NCBI GenBank assembly: GCA_017503375.1
Contig: JAFVTF010000027.1
Coordinates: 1 to 37,627 of the forward strand
DNA from: Lentisphaeria bacterium
GTDB taxonomy: Bacteria; Verrucomicrobiota; Lentisphaeria; Victivallales; UBA1829
DNA: 37,627 nucleotides
Direction of reading: 5' to 3'
The position numbers and the translations under genes are program-made. Below the pieces are notes generated by a model that searched no databases, was not told the DNA's origin, and saw only the letters and a program-made list of their open reading frames with translations. Positions 9,801 through 17,597 of the stretch are shown here, one piece after another (position 1 is the stretch's first letter; each line of letters begins with the position of its first letter).

Positions 9801-10755
9801 AACCAATAACAACCATACCCCTGTCTGTCAGGCAAGCCGTTCTTTCCAGGACTTCACCCTCGACGGGCTTCAGAAGTTTGTGAAAAAATGCAATATCCGC
9901 GGCTTCTATTTTGACATGTCCCAGCCCAGAGAATGTACCAATATCCATCACGGCTGCGGATATTACAAAAACGGTCAGGTTCTGCCCACCACAAACTATC
10001 GCGGAGCCAGACAGATAGTGAAACGGATTTACACCATGTTGAGTGAAAACCGTTCTGATGCTCTGATCGTTTATCACAACAGCGGACAGGTTTGTGTTCA
10101 GGTTCACAGTTTCGCCGGAGCTTTTGTGGATGGTGAAAACTTCAATTCCCGGCTGGTAAAAAACCGGGGATATCAGCAGATTCTCCGTCCGGACGTGTTC
10201 CGTGCGGAATATATGGGACGGAACTTCGGTGTTCTGGGTGCAATGCTTCCGGAATTCCGGATCGATGGAGATGTCAGAAATTATCTTAAAGGTAAGAAAC
10301 ATTCTCCGGCGGCAAAAGTTGCTTATGATGAATTGGATGCTCACCAGAACTATCTGTTCGGACTTGCATTGCTCCATGACTGTCAGATCAACACCGGATG
10401 GCTCTATCACAAAGAGAATACTTACCGTTCCTTCGGTATTTTGCGGGACATGGATTACCGGAAAGGAAAACTGACATTTATTCCCTACTGGAAACAGACT
10501 GTCTGTAAGACTGATCCGAAACGGGAAATCGTAAGTTTCTACAAGGATAACGGCAAAGCTTATGCGGTTGTCATGAACCTTGAAAACAAGAAGCGGGATT
10601 TGACTCTGGACCTGAATCCTGCATCTCTCGGATTGAAAACGGTAAAAGGAGTTGAGAATCTGAGATATGGGGAACAAGTTGGATTCCAGAAAAACCAACT
10701 TACCGTCAAAGGAATTCCCGGAATGCAGTACAGAGTGATCAAACTTTCGGAATAA
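6835..10755 (+). CDS. Secreted LamG / CBM9-like / DUF6067-like multidomain protein
   Basis: This 1306-aa protein has a signal peptide (residues 1-18, cut after VFA). A LamG/concanavalin-like domain follows (about 24-240, FYLNFENGTDAAF through MDEINIYGKAFTPAEI). Next is a CBM9-like domain (about 255-455, starting KISVDGKMSAGEY), then beta-rich linker domains. The C-terminal section (about 640-1306) resembles proteins annotated as DUF6067 or glycoside-hydrolase-domain proteins in Lentisphaerota. Within it WWGVSWGKVSW, IRGFYFDMSQPREC and FVDGENFNSR look like barrel strand ends with candidate acids. It probably binds and cuts polysaccharide outside the cytoplasm; no activity can be assigned. AGGAGA precedes the start, 15 bp after the PL22-like gene. 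A strong terminator follows. Confidence 0.75.
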   Translation: MKKSLLLLAACFAGTVFAQDVFKENRLFYLNFENGTDAAFAKGSPKGTFLAKGKKVEIVDGYKGKGFKTGIGQHALKYMSRNNLKGECGTITFWQKKLDNVEFNTNDKHHHIFFELNERNRNTLFYKYGDSFTPWILERYPFEKKGQTATMTLPSERNYDKSAWHMYAYVWDKQKAYLYMDGICVGNCLKKAPAPATSNVGSISFGQNWGSKWNENNRIMDEINIYGKAFTPAEIYKLYQQERQLPPKPEFTLAPAGNKISVDGKMSAGEYENATAFPLLFNSATGSVAEVPAVLYLTYDKDNLYFFLKSPLGKKAFELAHTALLDGMFLRQRGEHDQDIDNDDSLILDFLYNTMNYYMAVNTLDIKYDYTISAKKEIALKWAPKWKTSSAVNENGWQVEGFIPLKDLGINSADGTVFEANFVRNWKKLKLQSESLIQDPLSGKGGFRKEKYYGKFTLAGKNSIAVRIDDIEKFDCNGIKFKTVLRNVSPKVQNVRYQLKAGTKILWDKTNRLQPGKSEVISYDKKFPASVMNISFLVTSKDGKQVYFKLDNPVYSLDDIQLRIAPIPSKQMVSVSGSFPQLNINPERTKAVVEIFKDKKSLWKTVIELSELAFQTELSLKGYAPGDYRVNVKLVENGITAAEKETVISHLPMPVWYGNKVGISDKVPAPWVPVKVKDNTVSLLNSGYDFGKNPLPEKIFVEGENILTAPISVTTDKGKLSMKNKVLSRKDTEAVIEGKGSQGGVDFVMNTTVEYDGFMWHKFTLKPHAKGVTVNKLQIVIPLKKEYGDLIVPYDYTLSTTGTLTKWSGGIRPLWVGSAEKGISFVAEHSHNWGLSHSNQALEAERTANNTVLKINLINTPTILNGDETFEFSLQATPPKPVDPGYRDMRFCAAQDFKTVFKDEKNKDMIIWWGVSWGKVSWTSGEVCYPVAKANSSSKQFNYTYGKNNRVSIVPYYQLHETWGDSPEFKQFGYEWICGPNMPVITADKTNNNHTPVCQASRSFQDFTLDGLQKFVKKCNIRGFYFDMSQPRECTNIHHGCGYYKNGQVLPTTNYRGARQIVKRIYTMLSENRSDALIVYHNSGQVCVQVHSFAGAFVDGENFNSRLVKNRGYQQILRPDVFRAEYMGRNFGVLGAMLPEFRIDGDVRNYLKGKKHSPAAKVAYDELDAHQNYLFGLALLHDCQINTGWLYHKENTYRSFGILRDMDYRKGKLTFIPYWKQTVCKTDPKREIVSFYKDNGKAYAVVMNLENKKRDLTLDLNPASLGLKTVKGVENLRYGEQVGFQKNQLTVKGIPGMQYRVIKLSE

Positions 10756-10784
10756 ACGCGCTTAGAAATCTTTTTTTGAACCGG

Positions 10785-10821
10785 AAACGAGGGGAAAAAC
10801 ATCCCCTCGTTTTATTTTTTT
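10785..10821 (+). terminator. Rho-independent terminator of the first pectin operon
   Basis: The stem AAACGAGGGGA (10785-10795) pairs with TCCCCTCGTTT (10802-10812) over a 6-nt loop, followed by TATTTTTTT (10813-10821). The U tract directly abuts the left end of the second MITE-like element. Confidence 0.88.
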
Positions 10822-11020
10822 GGCTTTGTTCCCGATAAAGGGTGCTTTGTGATCGGGGAAGAAGGGAAAAACTTTTGAGGAAAGTTTTTCCCTTCTTCCC
10901 CGAACCCCATCATCCTTTTTCAAACCTTTTTGCGGCATTCCGATTTTTGCAACGCAAAAATCAAAATGCCATCTGGAAGTTTAGCAGAAGGATTTACCAA
11001 CCCATATTGGGAACAGAGCC
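10822..11020 (-). mobile_element. MITE-like element, copy B (199 bp, inverted relative to copy A)
   Basis: The left end is GGCTTTGTTCCCGATAAAGG, and the right end read on the other strand is GGCTCTGTTCCCAATATGGG. It is flanked on both sides by ATTTTTTT (10814-10821 and 11021-11028), an apparent 8-bp target duplication, although this is low-complexity sequence. Hairpin 1 has perfect 21-nt arms at 10854-10874 and 10882-10902. Hairpin 2 has arms at 10934-10950 and 10954-10970. A stretch of 36 bases next to hairpin 2 is identical to copy A. This element fills most of the 357-bp gap between the two operons. Confidence 0.78.
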
Positions 11021-11039
11021 ATTTTTTTACATTCCCCTC

Positions 11040-11068
11040 TTGACAAATCTCAAAAAGTATTGTATATT
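11040..11068 (+). promoter_or_regulatory. Sigma-70 promoter for the regulator operon
   Basis: TTGACA (11040-11045) and TATATT (11063-11068) are spaced by 17 bp. It lies just right of the copy B element and drives the GntR-type regulator and the genes behind it. Confidence 0.8.
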
Positions 11069-11084
11069 ATGTTGTATGAAACAT
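11069..11084. promoter_or_regulatory. Possible autoregulatory operator
   Basis: ATGTT-N6-AACAT lies immediately after the -10 box of the regulator promoter, overlapping the transcription start. It resembles, in reversed arm order, the AACAT-N5-ATGTT units of the pseudopilin 1 leader. A GntR-type protein binding here would repress its own operon. This is a short match and only a suggestion. Confidence 0.3.
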
Positions 11085-11112
11085 TTTAATACATTTTTTG
11101 AGGCTGAATCAA

Positions 11113-12462
11113 ATGTTGCAGAACAAGAAATACGATGAAGAAACAGAACGGTTACTGAACGTTATTCTGCGGAATATCCAGGTTGGAGCCTATGCTCCGG
11201 ATAATAAATTACCGTCAGAAACACAATTACTGAAGCTTTGTTCTTCCGATGTCTATCATGTCCGGAAAGCGATTTCCATTTTAAAGAAAGAAGGCATTCT
11301 TTATTCTATTCCGAAGTTCGGTGTATTTATCAAGAAAGAAGCTGCGCAGCAACCGGAGAACAAAGGAAATGATACGGGGGAATTTGTCCTCTTTTCAACC
11401 CGGAACAGATTATCTGAACAGCGGAATCTCTGGAATGAGATCATGCAGGAATATTTTACCGAAAACAGTCCCGGCAATTTCGTTGCGATTTATGGTAAAT
11501 CCGGAAAACCACTGCCGAAAAGCGATCTTTACGAATACAGTCATTCCCGTGTGGATTTTGCGAATGAAAAGCTGCTGAATATCAGAAAACATTTTCCGGA
11601 AATATCTGTTTATCCGGAATTGATGCCGGATGATTGCAGTTTACCGCTTTATTATTCCACCAATCTTCTGATTTACAACAAAGATATTCTTAAGAAACTT
11701 GGTTTTTCAGCTCCGGAATATGGGAATTTCAAAGAACAGCAGGCTTTTCTGGCAGCAATTACGCAGGAAACTGCAAAACATAAAGAATATTATCTTCCCG
11801 GAACAGCACAATCCCGGAGAACAGCCCTTGGCAATTATCTTTATGAAATGAAGGATGATCTTTTCAATGGAATTTCCCGGAACTCGTTCCGGGAGAAATA
11901 TTATGATATTATTTTCCGCATTACCGATTTCTGGAAAGATTATCCGCCGCCGGAACCCAGCAATAATGCTGCAATCAGTTATGATCATTTTATTGCAGGA
12001 AAAAGTCCGTTTTTTCTCAGTTGGAGTGTGGACTGGATCAGGATCACAGAAACCAAACCGGATTTCCAATACGGCTGCGCAATGATGTATACTGCCAGTG
12101 ATACCATTTGCCGGATTCCCATGATGCTGGCAATCCGGAATGACACAAAGTATCCGGTGGAATGTCTGCGGCTGGCAAGATTCCTGCAAAAGCCGGAAAT
12201 CCGGAAGAAAAGCACTCAACTCGGAATGCTTCCACTCCTGGATGAGGAATATAAAGACCTTCCGTTCGATCTGGTCATTTCTCCTGAGAAAAAAGGGAAA
12301 GCAGATTTCCTGCATGATGATGAATATTACATTTGCAGCAGCATCATTAACAGCGAAATTACCAATATCGTTCTGCGTCAAAAAACGATTGATGATGCAA
12401 TTTCTGATATCATTATGTTTTCTCAAGGATATCTGCAAATGAAACAGGAGGATCCTTCGTGA
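11113..12462 (+). CDS. GntR-type regulator fused to a solute-binding-protein-like sensor domain
   Basis: Residues 1-76 form a GntR winged helix: KLPSETQLLKLC followed by the recognition helix VYHVRKAISILKKEGILY. The remaining 370 residues resemble family 1 extracellular solute-binding proteins of sugar ABC transporters. PLYYSTNLLIYNKDILKKLG at 178-197 is the signature hinge region, and a later AISYDHFIAGKSPFFLSWS corresponds to the usual ligand-site segment. There is no signal peptide, so it would sense an internal sugar. I chose ATG 11113, nine bases after TGAGG (11099-11103), over the TTG at 11098. Its stop overlaps the GTG start of the next gene. It probably controls this cluster and perhaps the upstream pectin operon. 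The effector is unknown. Confidence 0.75.
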   Translation: MLQNKKYDEETERLLNVILRNIQVGAYAPDNKLPSETQLLKLCSSDVYHVRKAISILKKEGILYSIPKFGVFIKKEAAQQPENKGNDTGEFVLFSTRNRLSEQRNLWNEIMQEYFTENSPGNFVAIYGKSGKPLPKSDLYEYSHSRVDFANEKLLNIRKHFPEISVYPELMPDDCSLPLYYSTNLLIYNKDILKKLGFSAPEYGNFKEQQAFLAAITQETAKHKEYYLPGTAQSRRTALGNYLYEMKDDLFNGISRNSFREKYYDIIFRITDFWKDYPPPEPSNNAAISYDHFIAGKSPFFLSWSVDWIRITETKPDFQYGCAMMYTASDTICRIPMMLAIRNDTKYPVECLRLARFLQKPEIRKKSTQLGMLPLLDEEYKDLPFDLVISPEKKGKADFLHDDEYYICSSIINSEITNIVLRQKTIDDAISDIIMFSQGYLQMKQEDPS

Positions 12463-13154
12463 AAATCGCCGTCATTACAGATTTGCATTACGCCAAAGAA
12501 AAAAATTTTGCGTGTCCGGACCGCATGGGAGAGAGAGCAAAAGAACTGCTTTCTGCAGCGGCAAAGCGGCTGAATGAAGAAATCAAGCCGGACATTCTGC
12601 TGGTCGGCGGCGATCTTGTCAATAACTCCAGAGATGCGGATCTGCTGAAAGAACTTGCAGAAATTTTTCAGACAGTTCATTGTCCGCAAATCATCATTCC
12701 GGGGAATCACGATCCGGAACCGGAATTATTTTATCAATATTTTCAGAGGCCGCCGGAATTCTTTGATATTGCCGGATTCCGTATTCTTGCGTTTCCGGAT
12801 GATCTTCAGACAGATGGTTACAATGCCCGCCGCAGTTCCGGAGATTTGACACGGATAAAAAAACTCAGTGCCGAAAAACCTGCAATTCTCTTTCAGCATG
12901 TTCCGCTTTACAAACGGGATACTATCAAATGCTATTACAATTATGACAATGCGGAAGAAATTTTTGAGTCATGCGGGAACGTGATTTTATCCATAAGCGG
13001 ACATGAACATGCCGGTTTTCAACCGTCGTTCCGTTCTCCGTTCCCTGTGGTGATCGTCCCTGCCCTCTGTGAAGGAAAGAATCCTTTTGCGGTCATAGAA
13101 CTGAGCTCTGAAGGAATCATGAAATCATATCAACTACAGTACATAGAAAAATAA
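12459..13154 (+). CDS. Calcineurin-like metallophosphoesterase 1
   Basis: This 231-aa cytoplasmic two-metal phosphoesterase carries the full set of motifs: D8-x-H10 (TDLH), GGD at 50-52, GNHD at 82-85, H147 in FQHVPL, and GHEH at 181-184. The start is GTG at 12459, eight bases after a strong AGGAGG (12446-12451), overlapping the regulator stop by four bases. The substrate cannot be read from sequence; nucleotides, phospholipids and phosphosugars are all possible in this family. A related enzyme (25416-26271) sits in the next cluster, suggesting a recurring role alongside these carbohydrate genes. Confidence 0.85.
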   Translation: MKIAVITDLHYAKEKNFACPDRMGERAKELLSAAAKRLNEEIKPDILLVGGDLVNNSRDADLLKELAEIFQTVHCPQIIIPGNHDPEPELFYQYFQRPPEFFDIAGFRILAFPDDLQTDGYNARRSSGDLTRIKKLSAEKPAILFQHVPLYKRDTIKCYYNYDNAEEIFESCGNVILSISGHEHAGFQPSFRSPFPVVIVPALCEGKNPFAVIELSSEGIMKSYQLQYIEK

Positions 13155-13170
13155 GAGAAAGGAAGAGAAG

Positions 13171-13908
13171 ATGAAACATTTCAAACAAAAAAATTTCACT
13201 CTGATCGAACTGCTGGTTGTGATTGCCATCATTGCAATTCTTGCAGGAATGTTGCTCCCGGCGTTGAACAACTCGAGAGCCAAAGCACAGGAAACGAGCT
13301 GCACCAACAACCTGAAACAACTGGCTCTCGGCTGCACAATGTATGCCGGGGAAAATGATGATTATCTTCCGTTGGTCTATGATTCAGTCTCAAAAGGAAC
13401 TTGGGTGAATACCACCTATCCTTATATTTCCGGTGGTGGAAAAATGGAAAGCGGCACAGTCCAAATTCCCTCCGGGAGTGCTAATTTCTTCCGCTGTCCG
13501 AATTCCAAACAGCAACTGAATGATTATTTTTCAACCCGTCTCTCTTACGGGTTGCATTTCTTTCTTTCCAATAAAAAGATCAATAAGATTCCGCAACCGA
13601 CCGGACAGCTTCTGTTTGGAGAGAGATATTTTTCGTCCTCCGGCTGCTACAATGTGTCTTCCCGTTCGGATATTGCATTACGTCATCCGGTCAACACTTC
13701 CAATGACGGTGGACATGAAACCAGTTGGTGGAGCGCAAATTGGGCAAACGATCAGGGACGCTCCGGTATGGCAGCCGTCGCCGGAAATGTCAGAATGTTG
13801 AAAGCATATTATTACGGTTATGCATATTATGCCGGAGGCGGGGCAACGCAACAGAACTGCCTGCCATGGAACCAGAATCTGGACTTGAACCCGAGGTCTC
13901 CATTTTAA
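13171..13908 (+). CDS. Pseudopilin-like secreted protein 2
   Basis: The protein has 245 aa. Its leader MKHFKQKN is followed by [20 protein letters not shown], with Asn instead of Gly at the -1 cleavage position. The leader and helix are nearly identical to pseudopilin 3, also at the DNA level, while the rest diverges. The C-terminal H-X9-DG type motif is degraded here ([14 protein letters not shown] in the expected place), so this copy lacks both the His and the Asp-Gly. AAAGGAAGAG precedes the ATG. It lies between the metallophosphoesterase and a secreted barrel protein in the same operon. Function unknown. Confidence 0.82.
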   Translation: MKHFKQKNFTLIELLVVIAIIAILAGMLLPALNNSRAKAQETSCTNNLKQLALGCTMYAGENDDYLPLVYDSVSKGTWVNTTYPYISGGGKMESGTVQIPSGSANFFRCPNSKQQLNDYFSTRLSYGLHFFLSNKKINKIPQPTGQLLFGERYFSSSGCYNVSSRSDIALRHPVNTSNDGGHETSWWSANWANDQGRSGMAAVAGNVRMLKAYYYGYAYYAGGGATQQNCLPWNQNLDLNPRSPF

Positions 13909-13923
13909 GGAAGGACATTTCCT

Positions 13924-16900
13924 ATGAAAAAAAATGTATTCTTAACTTTCGTTTTTCTCATAACGCTTTCCTGTTTTGCCCAAAACTATACGGCGTATAA
14001 GATGTTCAGGCCCCCTGTGATTGATGGAAAACTTGACGATCCTGTCTGGGAATATATGGCTGAAAAAAGGGGATTTTTCAAATTCAAAAGCAGAATTTAT
14101 GTATTGGAGCGGGAGACAAAATTCCGGATCGGTCATAAAGATGGGAAACTTTATCTTGGGATCCATTGCGGGGAACCCCTTCCGGAAAAAATTATTGCTC
14201 ATGACAATACCCGTGACGGTTTGTGGAGCGATGATGCAATTGAATTTTTCTTTTTGCCCGCCGGAACAGATAATTACATGCAGATCGTCATCAACGCAAA
14301 AGGTGTTATCTGGGCAAAACGGGAAAAAGATCTGAATACGACAAATGCGGAAAAAGTCGGAAAAGCAAAGGCATATATTGGAAAAAACTTCTGGAGTGTA
14401 GAAGCCGAAATTCCCTTTGAGGTACTTGACCCGTGGAAAAAATGTATCAACGGAGGCAAATTCCTGATCGGAAGAACTGTCATGACCGGCAGTGATGCAG
14501 ACCGTTTGAGCAGCTGGCCGACAGTTGGAAGCAGAGGCTATGGAAGCAAAGAATGCTTTGCAAACATGAGTTTCAGCCGGATGAATGGTTCTGCCACAGA
14601 AGATACGGACTTGAACGCTGAATATGATTCGTTCTTTTTCAACGAACTTGCAAAAGTGGCAAAATCGAATCTGACTCCGGCTGAAATTTCAAAATATGGA
14701 CATACGGATGAGTTCAAAAAACAGGAAAATCTCAGAAAAGAGATCCGCCGTGTCCTTTTCACGCTGAAACATGATAAAAACAAGCAGAAAGCCTATTATA
14801 AACGCTGGATCGAACAGAAATATCTTGCTCAGATCATCAGCAGAAAATTAGATATCTCTATTGAAACAATAGATTGCAATGCAATTGTAAAAGTAAATGG
14901 TGTTCCTGTCAAAAATGGTTCTGCGGTGATCCGTGAAGGGATCAGTGTGATTACTGTAGAAACGGAATCAACAGGAGCGGCTCCCCGATTCCGGATCATG
15001 GAAAAAGATCTTTCCGGGGACTGGAAATATTATCCTGGAACAAGTCCGGCGATTCTGAAACCTGAGTGGAATGACTCAAGCTGGAAAGTTGCGGAGAAGA
15101 AAGATGGCTGGATTTCTGCACAGAAAGGAAGAACAACATTCCGTCAGCTTATCATCTGGAATGAAACGCCTTTTGGAGCTATGTCGACGCTCTGGCCGCA
15201 GGTCAAGACCTGGGAATTCCCGCAAGGAGCATTGGAGGTTATGCTGTTCCATGTTTACTCCCCATTCAAGCATACCTGGAAGAATTATGAACAGAGAATT
15301 GACTTGCCGGAAGGTATGGAAATTCTCAATCCGGTAAAAGCCCCATCATGGGGGAATTGGAGTCCGAAATCAATCAGACAGGAAAAGATCACCCGTGACG
15401 GCAAACCTTACATCAGATATATTTTGAGCTATGATGTCAGTAAGATCCCGGCTGGAACAGCATATTACAACTACATTCCGGTCAAGCACACCGCTTTTGG
15501 AAAACCGGGGGATAAATTCAATATTTATCTTGCCCGGAAAGCAAACGGGAATGTAAGCGAAATAGAATCCGTTCTTCCGGCAAAAATCATTCCGCCGATC
15601 AATGGGGGAAAATTAAAGAAATTGAAGATTCAATTTTACACTTCAGCCCCCTACCTGCATGGAGCCGGAACAACAGCAACCCTCCGGGAAGCGGAAGAGA
15701 TTTACGCCGCCGCAGTAAAAGCCGGAGGAAATCAATTCATTATCGGGTGCAAAAAGCCGTACTTTGCAGAGATTGCAAAAATCTGCCGGAAACTTGGAAC
15801 CAATGTGATTTTGAACTCCAACAATTATCCGGTCTGGGGCGCAACCATTCCGGGCGAATTGGAAAAGCTGCTCCGGAAACCCGGATTTGAATGCAGGGGA
15901 TTCAATGGTGACACCTGGGAACTCGGCAGAGCCACAAAAGGAAGAATCAAAATGTACTGTCCATCCAAAGTGCTGGGAGATGGGAAAAAAGAGTTTCTTG
16001 CGGCTGTAAAAGCGGATTTTGAAACGCTTATCAAACAGTCCTATCCCTGCGATGGAATTTTCATGAACTGGGAACAGTTTGTCTTCCCGGCAAAAGGCAA
16101 ACGCGGTCTGATGAAAGGGAATGGCGATGGCGCATACTGTTTCTGTCAGAACTGCAAAAAAGAGTTCGGCACATATAAAAATATTCCCGGTGCAGAAAAT
16201 CTTTCTGATGATGAAATTTACCGGAAATACAAGGATCAATTTATTGATTTCCGCTACCATCAGAGTGCGAAAATCCATGGTTTGATCAGAGATGTTATTC
16301 TTTCCATGGGACTTTCGGATATCTTCTACTGTCAGACAGCCAACAAAGCATATTGGAAGAATGCAGCAGGTTCTCTGGATCAGCTGTTTGTGGGCTGTCC
16401 CGGGAATCCGAGTGCCAACGCGAAATGGCAGAAATTCATTGATGACAGTATGGAATTTTTTCGTACAACGGTAAAGAAAGACCGTTTTATCGGACAGAGG
16501 TTCACCTATTTCACAAGCGGTTACAATGTGAAAGAATCATGGAAAAAAGGCTGGGTTCTTTCTGACAGCGGGATTCTGGAGCCGTATACATGGAAAAATC
16601 AGATGATCAGGATGTTCGCCTCTGTTCACGGTGGGGTGGATCTTGGAGCGCCTTACACGCTCGTTTCCGGCATCAACTATTATATCGGCGAAGCAACCAG
16701 ACTGGTGGCTGAGTATGAAGATTACTTCTATCAGGGAAAACGGAATGACAAACTTGCAGACTCCAAACAAATTGCTTACCCGGATCTGCTTGTCCTGACT
16801 TTGGGAGACAACCGGCTTGTACTTGCATTCAATGAAACAGATCAGCCGAAACAGGTCACGATCCGCAACTTGAAACTGAAACCGGGACAGAAAGGTATCA

Positions 16901-16992
16901 TCTGCAATTCAAAAAGAAAACTTGCAGATCCTTCCAATGTTTCTGTGATCATTCCGCCCCACGATGTTATTGCAATCAATATTTTTCACTGA
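13924..16992 (+). CDS. Secreted CBM9-like plus TIM-barrel protein, putative glycoside hydrolase
   Basis: The protein has 1022 aa with a signal peptide (about 1-19, SCFA-Q). A CBM9-like domain follows (about 27-215; PPVIDGKLDDPVWEYM and WSDDAIEFFF are typical). The middle is beta-rich (about 300-560). The C-terminal part (about 565-920) looks like a barrel with GIFMNWEQF, which offers a candidate catalytic Glu, and a cysteine knuckle C739-x-C741-x2-C744. A short beta-sandwich ends the protein. Large proteins like this are common in Lentisphaerota and mostly lack a CAZy family. It starts 15 bp after pseudopilin 2, with AAGGAAGG upstream. A role in periplasmic or surface polysaccharide breakdown is inferred from domain makeup and context. 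Confidence 0.7.
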   Translation: MKKNVFLTFVFLITLSCFAQNYTAYKMFRPPVIDGKLDDPVWEYMAEKRGFFKFKSRIYVLERETKFRIGHKDGKLYLGIHCGEPLPEKIIAHDNTRDGLWSDDAIEFFFLPAGTDNYMQIVINAKGVIWAKREKDLNTTNAEKVGKAKAYIGKNFWSVEAEIPFEVLDPWKKCINGGKFLIGRTVMTGSDADRLSSWPTVGSRGYGSKECFANMSFSRMNGSATEDTDLNAEYDSFFFNELAKVAKSNLTPAEISKYGHTDEFKKQENLRKEIRRVLFTLKHDKNKQKAYYKRWIEQKYLAQIISRKLDISIETIDCNAIVKVNGVPVKNGSAVIREGISVITVETESTGAAPRFRIMEKDLSGDWKYYPGTSPAILKPEWNDSSWKVAEKKDGWISAQKGRTTFRQLIIWNETPFGAMSTLWPQVKTWEFPQGALEVMLFHVYSPFKHTWKNYEQRIDLPEGMEILNPVKAPSWGNWSPKSIRQEKITRDGKPYIRYILSYDVSKIPAGTAYYNYIPVKHTAFGKPGDKFNIYLARKANGNVSEIESVLPAKIIPPINGGKLKKLKIQFYTSAPYLHGAGTTATLREAEEIYAAAVKAGGNQFIIGCKKPYFAEIAKICRKLGTNVILNSNNYPVWGATIPGELEKLLRKPGFECRGFNGDTWELGRATKGRIKMYCPSKVLGDGKKEFLAAVKADFETLIKQSYPCDGIFMNWEQFVFPAKGKRGLMKGNGDGAYCFCQNCKKEFGTYKNIPGAENLSDDEIYRKYKDQFIDFRYHQSAKIHGLIRDVILSMGLSDIFYCQTANKAYWKNAAGSLDQLFVGCPGNPSANAKWQKFIDDSMEFFRTTVKKDRFIGQRFTYFTSGYNVKESWKKGWVLSDSGILEPYTWKNQMIRMFASVHGGVDLGAPYTLVSGINYYIGEATRLVAEYEDYFYQGKRNDKLADSKQIAYPDLLVLTLGDNRLVLAFNETDQPKQVTIRNLKLKPGQKGIICNSKRKLADPSNVSVIIPPHDVIAINIFH

Positions 16993-17007
16993 GAAAGGAT
17001 TTGAAAC

Positions 17008-17559
17008 ATGAAAAAAATCTCCTTACTTGCGGCAACTGCGATTTTATTCACGGCAGCGGCAGAAACAATCCAACTCGAAATTCTGAATAATAACGGTTTT
17101 GAAAAGACAACTGCTAAAGGTGCTATCCGGGATTGGACTTATAATCCATACAGCAAACGATTCAACGGTGGGGGATCATTCACATCCGTTCCCAATGGCT
17201 ATAAAGGAAAAGCAGCAAAACTAAAGTGTTCGGAAGGACAGAGAATTTATCTCTATAATTCAAAACCCATTCAAGTAAAAGAAGGGAAAGATACTCTTAT
17301 TGTTTCTTTCTGGTGCAAGGGAAAAGGGAATCTGCAAATTCTGCTCTATGGATATAATGCCGCCAATAAAAATATTGGAGGATGGAACGGTGCAAAAATG
17401 ATGATCGATGCCAAAGAATGGAAAAAATACACTTGGACAATTCCGCTGAAAACGACAGGAAAAGATATTACTCAGATCAGAATTGCACCCACAATTTTCG
17501 GTGAAACAGACCTGGAGATCGATGAAGCCGAATTTTCTATTGAACGGAAAATTGATTGA
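17008..17559 (+). CDS. Small secreted carbohydrate-binding-like protein
   Basis: The protein has 183 aa with a signal peptide (about 1-18). The mature part looks like a single jelly-roll of the CBM4/9 type. It begins with NNNGFEK, and aromatic residues are spread over strands (WTYNPYSKRF, VSFWCKGKGNLQILLYGYN). It ends with the usual IDEAEFSIE strand. There is no catalytic domain. AGAAAGGA lies before the ATG, and the gene is 15 bp after the large barrel protein, so both are probably made together. It may hold substrate at the cell surface. It differs in sequence from the small secreted protein at 20688 but has a similar design. Confidence 0.65.
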   Translation: MKKISLLAATAILFTAAAETIQLEILNNNGFEKTTAKGAIRDWTYNPYSKRFNGGGSFTSVPNGYKGKAAKLKCSEGQRIYLYNSKPIQVKEGKDTLIVSFWCKGKGNLQILLYGYNAANKNIGGWNGAKMMIDAKEWKKYTWTIPLKTTGKDITQIRIAPTIFGETDLEIDEAEFSIERKID

Positions 17560-17597
17560 CTGAACCCGGAACAATATAAAACAAGTTGTGGTAAATG

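Noticed and set aside
11076..11138. 20-codon leader peptide starting MKHFNTFFEAE before the regulator
   Set aside because: It has no ribosome site, starts within a few bases of the predicted transcript start and overlaps the regulator start. The likeness to pseudopilin leaders is only four residues.
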